Below the pieces are notes generated by a model, which saw only the letters and a program-made list of their open reading frames with translations, was not told the origin of the DNA and did no database searches. From Ectocarpus siliculosus (lineage: Eukaryota; Sar; Phaeophyceae; Ectocarpales; Ectocarpaceae), in contig FN649742.1 of the NCBI GenBank assembly GCA_000310025.1, positions 2,365,718 to 2,386,605 of the forward strand: a stretch of DNA of 20,888 bases, written 5' to 3'. The translations under genes were made by a program, and so were the position numbers. This document shows, piece by piece, positions 9,039 through 19,114 of the stretch. Position 1 is the first letter of the stretch. Every line of letters starts with the position of its first letter.

Positions 9039-11292
9039 ATGACCGAGATGCTTGACTTCGGGTGGTCCGAGCGGCCCTACTGGGACCGCAAGAATTGGTC
9101 CTCGCTGGAGGCTTACAAGGAGGCTCTCAAGAAGTCCAGCACGCTCTACGTAGGGAACCTGTCCTTCTATACCCAGGAGTCTCAAATCTACGCCCTGTTC
9201 GATCAGGTGAGATGGAGGGCTTGATTGTCTTGGCAGCAGGGGTGCATTCCCCGTTCCCTACTACAAATGAACTATGCATACGAGCGTGCATGGTTGCTGA
9301 GAGGCGAATGTCCAGCGCAACGCATGTTTTTAATGAATTCGCAGACACAGAGGCCTGAAAGGCTAAGCAGTTGAAAAGCGCACAGGCCTCGGCGCCCTGG
9401 CGAAGTAAACGGGAGAGCCGGCTGTAGACGAGACAGCAATAGCATACAACCAGGACGATACATACCCGGTTGGGTCGTCTAGCTAGTAGAAGTGGAGGAT
9501 AGGGGCCAGAGGGGCAGACGACAGAATCCAATGATGGGAGAAAAAAAAGTACTATATATACATATATATATCCATTCCAATCTCTGATGCACCGCTGTCG
9601 GTATCTTGACGTGACGTGTTGATCTCAAGTCACGAAGAAGTAAACGGGAGAGCCGGCCCAGAACGAGACAGCAATACAACCAGGACGATACATTTCCATT
9701 CCGATCTCTGATGCACCGCCGTGGGTATCTTGACGTGTCGTGTTGATCCAAAACACGAAGACGTGGTCTTGTTTCGGTTGCTCACCCAGAGTAACGACAG
9801 CAGTTGTGCTTGAGCCTAATGACCCTGCGAGAGCAGCAGCATCGCATGCATACTCTACGTCGGCTGCGCTGGCGGAAGTGTCACATGTCACACAGCTAAT
9901 AATTTCTTTGCTTGACACTTGTTGACACAGCTAATTTCTTTTCTCGCCGCTCTCGACAGGTTGGAGCGGTTCGGAGAGTGATCATGGGTCTCGACCGCGT
10001 GAAGAAGTCCCCGTGCGGTTTCTGCTTCGTCGAGTGAGTCTTGTATGTTCAGATTTGTAAGCAACTGCTGCGCGGGGTCCGGAAATGGAAATCCCACCGT
10101 GTTTCTTGTTATGTAGACGGCATGGAGGGATGGATGAACATATGTAGTCAAGATGCACTCTGTTGTTCGTAGAACCACCGCTCTCGTCTTGGACGTCCAC
10201 AACAACCATACTGGTCAGGCCGGTTGCGGTAAATGAGGGTGTTATCTTGCTTCTCCGTATGTACTACCTCATGCGGTTGCCTTTTTTCCCTGCAGAATCT
10301 GTGCGAAAGGTCGGTGGATCCTCCTCGCTTCAACGAAACAGGCTACCATTTTACCCGATGGGTTCCGTCTCATGCCCGCGAGAGGGAAGGAACAGCAGGT
10401 TACTCTGAGACAGATGCAGCGTTTAGTATCCCTCCCCCCAAATCCTCGTGGCGCCTTACCCACCCGTATCCGCTTGTACCCAATTCACTTCTCGCTGCTT
10501 CAAGGTACACGAACCATTCTGATACGCTGATGGCGATTACCTGCCTCGACGGTACGGCGCTCGACGAGCGTATCATCAAAGTGGGAATCGACCCAGGGTT
10601 TAAGCAGGGCCGGCAGTATGGGCGCGGCATGTCGGGAGGGCAGGTGAGTGACAACCCCCTCGAAGCGTTGGTCAAATTGGTCGAGTTTTTCCGCCCGGAA
10701 TGATGGGAATGGTCCTGTTGTGTGGTTGAATGTTGGAAGAGTGACCTGTTCGGCTTCCTGTTTTCGTTTGTGCGCCATTTTGGGTGTTCAGTTCCAGCTG
10801 GATGACACTACCAAGGTATCGCTGGTTTTCCTGCGGTAGGACTACGAAGTAGCCCACATTCACCGCACTGCTGTGCCAACCATGTAGTAACTGTGTCAAG
10901 AACAGCCGATATTTTGCGCGAGCCACCTATCAAATGGCTTCCATTCATAGATATGCATTGCACGCCCTCGGCTGTTCTGCTACTGGGTGAGTGTTCGCAC
11001 ATGGCCGCCCATGTCGTTGACAACGCAGACACCCGTATCCCCCCCTCAATATCCCAAATCAAATGGAAAAACCCCGGAGCAGGTGAGAGACGAAGCGCGC
11101 GCCACGAACGACCCAGCACGAGGAGGCATGGGCGGCCTAGCCCTCGCCGAGATGAACGGGCAGCTTGCACCTCAGGGAGGAGGAGGAGGAGGAGACTACT
11201 ACGGCCACGGCGGCGGTGGAGACTACTATGGCGGGGGCGGGCGCGCGAATAAGCGGCCACGCGTGGACTGGGATGCGCGGGATCGGCGGTGA
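9039..11292 (+). CDS. NCBP2: Nuclear cap-binding protein subunit 2 (CBP20), 4 exons
   Basis: Exons 9039-9206, 9960-10033, 10505-10643 and 11083-11292 join in phase through GT-AG introns to give 196 residues (human CBP20 is 156). The protein carries one RRM: RNP2 LYVGNL (36-41), RNP1 CGFCFVEY (75-82), and the family signature [11 protein letters not shown]...GGQVRDE. With CBP80 it forms the nuclear cap-binding complex, which binds the m7G cap of Pol II transcripts and acts in splicing, export and first-round translation. Tyr14 and Tyr37 align with the cap-stacking Tyr20 and Tyr43 of human CBP20; Phe77, Phe79, Arg117 and Arg121 are also kept. The human Arg-Thr-Asp-Trp-Asp stretch reads Lys-Val-Gly-Ile-Asp here (106-110). 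The C-terminus is lengthened by a Gly-rich tail with two DYYG blocks and a basic KRPR end. Confidence 0.97.
9402..9748 (+). repeat. Duplicated A-B unit in NCBP2 intron 1, one copy carrying a 108-bp insert
   Basis: Block A occurs at 9402-9462 and 9637-9694 (starts GAAGTAAACGGGAGAGCCGG, ends GGACGATACAT). Block B occurs at 9571-9624 and 9695-9748 (TCCATTCC...TTGATC). In the second unit A and B are adjacent; in the first they are separated by about 108 bp ending in a TA-rich stretch (about 9551-9571). Either sequence inserted into unit 1 or was deleted from unit 2. All lies in the 753-bp intron 1. Confidence 0.75.
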
Positions 11293-12445
11293 AGGGCCGT
11301 CCCACCAGCAGCACCTTGCTTCATTGTAGACATCTGTTCACTTTTAGTTTTCTGGTTGTGTTTTTGGTCTAGGTTATGTAGCGGTTCTGTTTTTTTGCGG
11401 CGGAGGGTACTCGCTTGTTCTTGACCGCGCCAAGCTTTTGCGATTGGCTCACGGTTCAACAGGTTAGGTTATATCTTGCTTTTCAGGAGGGTGGCACCTT
11501 GTGTCATGCAACTCCGAGTTGAATCGCAGGTGGAAAGTTGTGTGGAACTACACTGCTGTAGTGCCGCGTCGCCAAATGTATCTCGTGTGAAGTTTTTTAC
11601 GGGACGTCGGTCGTGATTTGTCGTGTGCGCTCGGTCCACGCAATAGGAGGTCGAAGGTTGTTCGGTTGGTGCCTCGCAACCTTCTGATGTTTGGGGCTTG
11701 GGTTCGAATCTTTGCGCAGTCACGGGAACTGGGAATTTTCGTTTTTTCCCAAAAAATTGGGTCGCAGTCACGGGAACTGGGAGTCTTCGTTTTTTTCCAA
11801 AAAATTGGGTATGCCCAAAAAATGTGGAAGGCGAATACTTCGTTTGTACGCAACAAATTCGATATCACGGCCGAACGAGGGAAAGGGACGGCTAAATCCC
11901 TCCCGCTTTTAGAATTAAGGCAAGTACCGGAGAAAGAAAGCGAAAGTACCTTATGTGGACTTCCTTATTTGTGAGCCCGGCTGAATCGTCCAGAACCTAC
12001 AATATACATACCCAAAGAAAGGTGGAGAGACTGACTTCCAGAATAAGATGGGACGAAACACTGCCAAGAACGATAGTGTACAAAACATCTGCGTAAGCTG
12101 CGTAAGAGCTCCCGAAAACCGTGACACAAGCTCTGTTTTTCTGCTCGATGTCGCAAATCCTCGCGAAAGGGATGCTTCGGTACGAGTGACGTGCCCGTCT
12201 CTCTCTCTCTCTGCTCTCCCCCCACCCCTCTGGTCCCTCCTTCTACATGGGCGCTACAGACCCCAGTACATGGCCTATCGATCAGGACGCGACGGACACC
12301 ACACGCTCGACACCTCTCTCGCGGGCTACAAGCACATTGTGCTTAATCCGACTGTTGCGTGTACCAATCGATCCTGCTTGCTTGTCTCTGCCGAGAATTC
12401 TTCACGGGCTATTTACCTATCCAGACACCGCTGCTGGGCGTATCA
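11293..12445. other. Convergent intergenic region between NCBP2 and ARL2 3' ends
   Basis: About 1.15 kb receiving transcripts from both sides, so it should hold both 3' UTRs and polyadenylation sites. I see no canonical AATAAA close to either stop codon. It contains the 48-bp tandem repeat at 11715-11810, a tRNA B-box-like sequence at 11701-11710, one ACTGCTGT at 11552-11559, and a short CT-repeat near 12200-12213. No convincing gene is present. Confidence 0.6.
11715..11810 (+). repeat. 48-bp tandem duplication containing CCCAA-A-TTGGG dyads
   Basis: Units 11715-11762 and 11763-11810 both start CGCAGTCACGGGAACTGGGA and end in CCAAAAAATTGGGT; they differ at only a few bases. Each includes a small dyad (CCCAA...TTGGG, partly degenerate in unit 2). 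A further partial TATGCCCAAAAAA follows. Confidence 0.85.
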
Positions 12446-14608
12446 TCATGACATCATGAATATCCGGGCTCCGATATCGCTGACCATCCAATCCACCCCT
12501 TGGGCAAGCCCTTCCCCGGTGACCGCGCTGCAGGCGACGATGCTCCAGTGCCGATTGGCGAACTGCTTGGATTCGAGGCCAAGCACTTGAGCAATCTCCG
12601 CGGCCCCGAGTGCCCCTACAAGGTCTTGCTTGTTAGCGAACACTAACAACGATGCTCCGGCCAATTTCTGCGTGGTTGTGTGTTCACGAGAAGAGATCGC
12701 AGTCAGCGAAAGACGGCATTCACGCCTCCATGAGATACTGTACCGGGGCAAAACATGCATACGTCTGGTGAACGAGCATCGAAGATTCTTGGCGATTTTC
12801 AGTGACATAGAACCCTCTTGAGCAGAAAAAGTCAAGCGTCGGGACTGATCTTATTTCATGTATTGAGTCTTTTGTTGTTTTTGTCACCAGATGGCGGGGG
12901 AGGACCTTTCACAAGAAGTTGGTATCATAAACCCTCCGCAATAGAAAGAGCCAAAGCCCAGGTAGGGCACTTGGTACTTTCACCGGGGTGGTGGCACAGC
13001 AGTAGTTTACGCTTGGTTCCTCCGCTTAAGCGAGAATTTGTATGCTTGTGTGCACCCGTCGAGTGTCCAACTTCCTACCAAGCACCGCCTACATCACGAT
13101 GCTCACCTCCTGTCCGAGCAAGTCGTGCAGCTCCCGCTTGCAGTCCTGCAATCGGCCTCGGTCTGCGCTATCCACAACCCAAATCAGCCCATCGGTCTAC
13201 CATGAACGAGCCGAAAGCAGTTGGCACGGATTTAGGGCGGGAACGCTCTCAAGGGTGAGGAAAACAGTTTAGATGCTTAGATAGGGGTATTCCGCCTCCG
13301 GCGGTGCTACAGCGCAGTGCTTCCCCATAAAAAGGGGTTATAGCAGGCTGGTCCTAGATGCCGTCGTAGGTTTGACTACGAAAGTTGGGTTGAGGGCCTC
13401 ATCGGGTTCAAAAGACACAACACAAGACGACATACGGCGTTCTGTACGACAGGCGCGGCTCGGCAGTGGACTTCGCACAACCGACGGGATTGAAACCATA
13501 ACCTTCGCAACATCTAGCAACGGCAGTGTGTTCCCCGGTGCATCAGGTTTACGTCGCACGTATGCATATTTCAACAAGAATCGCATCGTCAACGTATCTC
13601 GGTATGGTACAGACAGTGCCCCCCCACCCCCACAGAATTGCATCTATATCGGTATTCTGTGCCCCCCCCCATGAGGTACACCTGCTCGAAGTAATTTCTC
13701 CAGTATGACCGGATGGTCTGCTGGCCTCCCACATCCCAGACGTTAAGCTGGTAGCCCTTGTACTCCATGGTTTTTATGTTGAAGCCGAGGGTGGGCTCGA
13801 TGGCGTTGATGTCGTCCCCGTTGAACTTCTTGACGATGGTTGTCTTGCCGGCGTTGTCCAACCCCCTGTAGCCGGAAGACAGAACCAAGCTTCTGAGGCT
13901 CTTTATCGAAGAACCAATAGCACCAGCAAATAGAGATCTTCGCATGGGATAGAGCTCGGAGAGTGGTCTGGCAACGACAGCTCTTCACCCACCACTCCAG
14001 GCTCGGCAACTACGGCAGGTAGAGTTACTCATCATGTGCGACACAGCAAAAACGAGCTCCAGCTACATAAATTCAACTACAAACCCATCCTCTCGCGCAG
14101 TTCAGCTTCGCTACTTAGAAGCACTGATAGCTAGAGCACCCATTTGCAACAACAAAAGTTTCAGCGGTATACGCGACGTGTGTGCCCGCCAGGGAGCGGG
14201 TCATGTGATATGTGGTGATTCGAAGAAACATCTGTAGGCTACTACAGCAAGTACACCCCGCGATGGTCGGCTAGCATATCCAAACCATGCTTTTGCGGGG
14301 GGGGCGGGGGGCGGGTTGTGTTCTCGAGAATCCACACCGCGCGGGAGAAACATGTGTAACTTGGGGCTCTGAGGTAGACAGCTACATATAGTATCACCAC
14401 CTGCTGTGCGGGAGTGTAAGTCTAGGCAAAGCCTTTAGGTGGGAAAGACCTGCCAAGAGAGAAACGCTCAGAAATTCAAACCGCAATATCATCAACACAT
14501 CTCGACGGCTTGTGTTCACAAAGCATTATCTGGTCGAACTCACAAGATTAGAAGGCGAACCTCCTTCTCCTTTTGCTTCACTTTTTTAAGTATGCTGAGA
14601 AGCCCCAT
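12446..14608 (-). CDS. ARL2: ADP-ribosylation factor-like GTPase ARL2, 4 exons
   Basis: Exons 14608-14544, 13865-13682, 13196-13107 and 12667-12446 join in phase (GT-AG) to give 186 residues (human ARL2 is 184). The short first exon encodes the N-terminal helix starting MGLLSILKK, which identifies ARL2 within the Arf/Arl group. G motifs: P-loop GLDNAGKT (23-30), switch I Thr47, WDVGGQ (65-70, Gln70), NKQD (125-128), CSAVTG (159-164). ARL2 is a small GTPase that works with tubulin cofactor D in tubulin heterodimer assembly and with PDE6-delta, UNC119 and BART-type effectors; Gly2 is present, but ARL2 proteins are generally not myristoylated. No key residue is missing. It is divergent from the UPF0489 gene (375 bp between start codons) and convergent with NCBP2. 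Confidence 0.97.
14297..14315 (+). other. G-rich tract with quadruplex potential in ARL2 intron 1
   Basis: Runs of 8, 6 and 3 G separated by single C. The longest run can be split, so four G-tracts are available on the + strand (the non-transcribed orientation for ARL2 is +, so nascent RNA would be C-rich). No function is implied. Confidence 0.6.
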
Positions 14609-14983
14609 GCTTGAAGGCTAGCCACTGCCGGTGGAGGAAGGAGGTGGATTACAGATGGCAATTGTCGATGCCATCGCCGGCCGTCGATGGTTTAGGGGGA
14701 AAACGGGGTTGGATGGGATGTTGGTTCTGCCAGGGAGATTTTACGACAGTCCCGTGTGTGTGTGTGCTCGCCGCTTTTCACGCTGTCCTGGTCTTTGCTG
14801 TCCAGCCTGGCCTGTGACTCCTCTACTGCCTCTCTTCCTACACTCCTACCCTCTGTCCCTTCCACTGTCTAACCAGCGATCCAGGAGCCATCGTGGTTCG
14901 GTTAGAACTGGCGCCATCTGACGAATGAGCTCAAAGCCTCTCGGAGCGCAACGTACTACTGCTGTACCTGCTGTACACTACTG
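14609..14983. promoter_or_regulatory. Candidate bidirectional promoter between ARL2 and the UPF0489 gene
   Basis: Only 375 bp separate the two divergent start codons. It includes a CT-rich tract (about 14815-14875) on the UPF0489 side and an ACTGCTGT at 14958-14965, followed at once by a CTGCTGTAC echo, 18 bases before the UPF0489 ATG. No TATA box is evident. Promoter assignment is inferred from gene spacing. Confidence 0.5.
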
Positions 14984-17750
14984 ATGGAAAGAACACGAGT
15001 TGCTGGGAGAAAACGTGCGAGACCAACGCCTTCTCTGCGATGCTACATCGTAGACGACCACTGCGATGCCTTAAGCAAAATACACAGAGCTATCCGAAAC
15101 GGCGCGTTGCCCTTCACAGGCCTTTCGGCTGTCCATTTCGATGCCCACCCGGACTTGATGGTGACACCCGACATGCCCGCAGAGACTTGCTTTCGGCCCC
15201 ACGAACTCTACGACACCCTGGCCCAGACAGAGGGAGGTATCGCAGAGTGGATCCTACCGTTGGTATACCAGGTAAGGCATCCATGGCTGCTGCTGTGGGC
15301 GTCCATCGTGTGTTGCGAGACTCCTGGCCATCTACCACGTTTCCTCCACGGTCGCTCTCGACTCTCGACTCAACCCGTTGTACGCGCCCCAACCAAGCTG
15401 CATGTCCAACACCTACTTGTAATCTTGGTAACTTCTAAGTCAGATGGACCCTAACCCTTGTGTGAATGGAGGAAGACGGGCCGAGATTGGGGGTCGTGTG
15501 CTATCGAACTGAAAAAATACGCGTGGAAAAAGTTGGTTGTAGGAGTCCACCACGCGATACATGCAGCGCGCCACCACGTTCACCTCTCGTATTTCGGATC
15601 ACCTAATGAAGCGCAAGATACGACGGGACCACGCGGAGTTCCTGTTCTCCCGCAGTCTACCGATTGCAATCTCCATGGAAATATGCCCAGTATGCATCCA
15701 CCATATTATGCTACGAGTAGTTCTAACAACGCGGACCTCCCAAACATTCTCTCGTACACCTGACTTCTAGGGTCACCTTTCCACGCTGTGGTGGGTGAGA
15801 CCGCGTTGGGCCAGGCAGTTCACTGACGGGGATCATCGGTAAGTCATACTGCAAGCACTGCTGTATCTGCATGAACCGATGTGCCACTTCTCCATGTATT
15901 GCAAAGTAGGCGCTCGTTGATCTCTCCGCTGTTTATTTGCCTTACAATTGCGGTTACTACCTTGTGCGGGTGGAGCTCTCCATTTCATGATTTGCCTAGA
16001 TTAGGTACTACTCTGTCGCATTGTTCACTCAGCCACACGAAGAAAACAGGCAACATGGAAGGAGCCCATTCAATACAAGCACAGAAACCACGGTTAAACA
16101 TTTCGACCGAATACCCGCCAGCGACCAGTCACCGAGCTGGATGCTAACGTCACCGTTTCTGCTGCCGTGCGTGGTTCAGTTTTTGCGTCGGCCAGGTGAA
16201 GGCCACAGGGAAGCTTCGAGTATCCTCGACTGCACCCTATTTCGTCGACGACAGACTCTACTGCCGCGAGGAGGACATGCACGAATGCAAACCCCTGCAT
16301 CTGTGCGTCAGCCTCGTCCCCGACAACCTGCCGTCTCCAGCGGAGTGTCTCACTGGGGCCGAGCTGCAGGTGGATTCGGTTCGCCCGCAGAACCGCGTGG
16401 GCGCCCAAGCAGATGCCAGCGATGGAGCGAAGTCGCCAACCGTCGCGCATGGAAACGGCGACGGGACGGAGAAAACGGAGGGTGCGCGTGTGGCAAAAGA
16501 AACGGCTTGTTCGACGAGATTCACGATCTCAACGGCACCACAGCAGTCGGAGAAATCTCAGGGCGGCTGCAGCCGACCAACGCCGTGGGTACTGGACATC
16601 TGCTTGGTAGGCGTCCACATTTACTGGCGTACATGTAGCTCCAAGAAAAAAACGTACAGGCGTAGTACCTGCCTACTCCGGAGTTTTTTTTTGTCGAGGA
16701 TGCCACGCTTGTGATACGTTGTGTGCATAACGAAAGACGGGCCCACCACCGACTGAAGATCCAAACGCTTGTGATACGCTGTGTGTGCGTGCATTAACTG
16801 AAGACCGATCCACACCACCGACTCCACTTTCGACACGTGCCCTGCAGGACTACTTCACCACCGAGAACCCCTTCATTTTGGAGCTTGAGGACCACCTCGG
16901 AAAGAGGGACGCCGCCGTGGTTCGTGATTTTTACGGAAGGCCTCGATTCCGCGGGGCCGCCACCCCGCTCCCGCACGAGACGCAGCTGGAACACGAGCAC
17001 ATCTTCAAGACGGAGGTCGACCGACTCCTTGGAGCCGCCGGCGAGGAGAGTGCCAACGGGGCCGAACAACCTGCTGCGGACACGAAGGGAGAAGCCGAAC
17101 GCGCGATCGTCGCGGGTGGTACAGCATCGAAGGACCTTGCGGAGGGGTCTCCTGGTGCTGCTCGGAGTGGACGATTCCCTGGAGAGGTGGTCGTTGACGG
17201 CTCGACGCCTGTTTCTGAGGAAGCCGACACGAGGGAGGAGGCGGACGGTGGTGGAGGTGGCAGTGGCGCGAGCCAAGAGGTTCACGGATTGCGGCGGCTG
17301 ACGGAGCTGTTCGATCCGGACGGCGAAGATCGCCTGCTCGCCGGGAAGTTCGCCTCCGTCGTTGGCCGCATCGGGCGGGAAGGACGGCAAAAAGTCGCGT
17401 GGGCGGACCACTGCGCGTGCTTGCCGCGGCACCTGGCGACCCGGGAAGAGGTAAAAGGTGCGGTGCGGTCGGTGGAGGCGTTCCTGCGGTCGTTGCTCGA
17501 GGGCGGCACTGCCACAACCAGCAGCAGCAGCAGCAGCAGCGCGAATTGGAGCGGGAGGCCGGGCGTCATCACGGTGGCGCGCTCGGAGGAGGACGGCTAT
17601 GTGCCGGCAAGCATGGTCGCGTTTGTCGAGCAGGAGGTCCTGGCGATGCTCTTTCGCCTGTACGGTGGAGATGGGGCGGAGGGAGTAGCCGGGCGTGGTG
17701 GCGGGCTGGAAGTGTGTTACGAAGATGGGTTGGAGCCCGCGAAGGGTTGA
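14984..17750 (+). CDS. UPF0489 / C5orf22-like protein, 4 exons
   Basis: Exons 14984-15271, 15771-15838, 16180-16606 and 16848-17750 join in phase with GT-AG borders to give 561 residues (human C5orf22 is about 440). Family landmarks in order: YIVDDH (21-26), VHFDAHPDLM (50-59), a WILP...VYQ-GHLS segment, WWVRPRWARQF (103-113), HR-FCVG (118-123), LRVSSTAPYF, PWVLDICLDYFTTENPF (254 on), and a C-terminal VARSEEDGYVP segment. The cellular function of UPF0489 proteins is not established. The HFDAHPD and DxxLD-type motifs resemble metal-binding motifs of the arginase/deacetylase fold (my inference). Extra length comes from two low-complexity insertions, about residues 170-250 and 315-400, plus a Ser run from AGC repeats. 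The motif normally read as DIDLD has Cys260 in the middle position. Confidence 0.92.
17519..17541 (+). repeat. (AGC)n trinucleotide repeat inside the UPF0489 coding sequence
   Basis: About seven AGC units encode a Ser run in the last exon, in a loop between the domain core and the C-terminal VARSEEDGY block. In-frame length changes would be tolerated at the reading-frame level. Confidence 0.85.
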
Positions 17751-18895
17751 ATGGTCGGTTGGAGTACACGTTGGTTGTTGGTTCGGGTCTGGGTGGGAGC
17801 AGTGTGGGTAGCGATTACTGTCTCTCCTAACTTGGCGAGACGCGAACTTTCCATGTTACGCCGTCCCACGGGCAAATGGTGGTTGGGGACAAGGCATGTG
17901 GTTGCCCCGTTTCATCTCTTTGGAGCAACATCGATCTTGAGTGATCTTGTACATTGTCATCCTCGTTTGCGGCTTGACAGCCATGTGTTGAAGTTTTGGG
18001 GTGCTTGCGCTGCTGCTGTTTCATTCCTCGAAAACACTGTTTCCCTCTTTGTTTGTGGCATCCGTGGTGGCATGGATACCGCGACAAGTGTCGCTGTGTA
18101 TGCAGCGACTCCTGCAACGTCACACGCACTTCATGTGTGCCAAACAGTCTGTTCATCCAATCAATGCGATGGACAACTACATAATATGCACCCTGCAAGC
18201 CTCTCTGCTTTACATTAATCCACGCAACAATCATCATTCGGTTGCCTACTGATGCTATATGCATATGTGTAGGAACAGAGTAGCCAGCCGGCAACATCCA
18301 CCCGACGAAAAAACACAACAACACATCGTGGTAGCAGATATCAATTCTTGCTCACCATGGTTGGGGGTGCAACTTACCCAACCCTTCATTGTCGCGAAAC
18401 GAAGAGAACACCTGCCAATGCAAGGTTCTTGAAGCAAAAATTGAGTCTGCAAGCCCAATACAAGCCGTTCAAGATCTTGTGTTGTATTGTACATGTAGTG
18501 TGGGGGATCTTTTACACGCCCTGTCATTTCGTCATTTTTTTCTTCTCGCAGCCATGTGTAGAGAATGTAAATGGCGATGAGATGTGGGAGAATACACCAT
18601 TCAGCCAATCTTTCGTTAGTATGCTCGCTGTTTGTGCTCGCAGATGCAATATACACCGGTCTGCAGAGAGGGCAGAAAGCTAGCTGAGAGGGCAGAAAGC
18701 TAAAATAGCTGTGTGTGTTTTACCGGTCATTTTTTATTGAACGGGTTACCCAGCGATTGCACCCCTTGGTTGTATTCTGCGGAGCCCCACAATGCGAGCT
18801 GCTTGCTCAACAGGCACAGCAAGCACCACACCAGCAGACACAGGAGACAAGAGAGACACAGTGTGTGAGACCAGCTCTGCCTGAGAGAGAGAGGC
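17751..18895. other. Intergenic region, no gene seen
   Basis: 1.1 kb between the UPF0489 stop and the next ATG, with T-rich and mixed composition and open frames that are short and unlike any family. It should hold the UPF0489 3' UTR and the promoter of the downstream gene. The only distinct structure is a 17-bp repeat with 20-bp period at 18666-18702. Confidence 0.5.
18666..18702 (+). repeat. 17-bp direct repeat, 20-bp period
   Basis: GAGAGGGCAGAAAGCTA occurs perfectly at 18666-18682 and 18686-18702, separated by GCT, about 200 bases before the ATG at 18896. A third partial AAGCTA-like echo (AAAATAGCT) follows. Confidence 0.85.
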
Positions 18896-19114
18896 ATGGC
18901 GGCCACCAAAGGCGAAGGAAAGCAGTCGCTAAAGGCGAGAAGTAATGGAAGCACTGCTGCAACGGCGCAGGAAACTGCCGGCCTGTGGAGGCTCTTCCCT
19001 CTAGTTGCGGTAGCAATGGGGATCGTTGTGGGCATCCTGTGGGAGCCTTCCACGCCAGCCACGGGCGAGACAGCGGGAGAGGCCACGGCTGACTCTGCGA
19101 AAACGAACGGTGCG
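18896..19114 (+). CDS. First exon of a predicted type II membrane protein, family unknown
   Basis: ATG at 18896 opens a 73-codon segment: a basic, Ser/Ala/Thr-rich N-terminus (1-29), one hydrophobic helix LFPLVAVAMGIVVGILW (33-49), then an Ala/Thr/Glu-rich stalk. The arrangement (short basic cytosolic tail, single anchor, flexible stem) is that of type II Golgi/ER enzymes such as glycosyl- or sulfotransferases; that role is inference only. The exon probably ends at GCG|GTAATC (19114, phase 0) or at a GT five bases earlier (19109, phase 1). The phase-1 donor would join in frame to the exon at 20322. Reading on to the stop at 19276 gives a composition like intron sequence. Confidence 0.5.

Noticed and set aside
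11640-11725. Functional tRNA gene around the B-box match
   Set aside because: T and acceptor stems fail to pair and the D-arm cannot be placed at standard length; only a tRNA-like relic is defensible.
13291-13304. Small CCGCC-TCC-GGCGG hairpin in ARL2 intron 2
   Set aside because: Five-base stem without a T-run or conserved context; expected by chance in GC-rich DNA, and bacterial-type terminators do not apply here.
16094-17572. Several long minus-strand open frames opposite the UPF0489 gene
   Set aside because: They are antisense shadows of GC-rich coding exons; the plus-strand reading has clear family motifs and splice phase.
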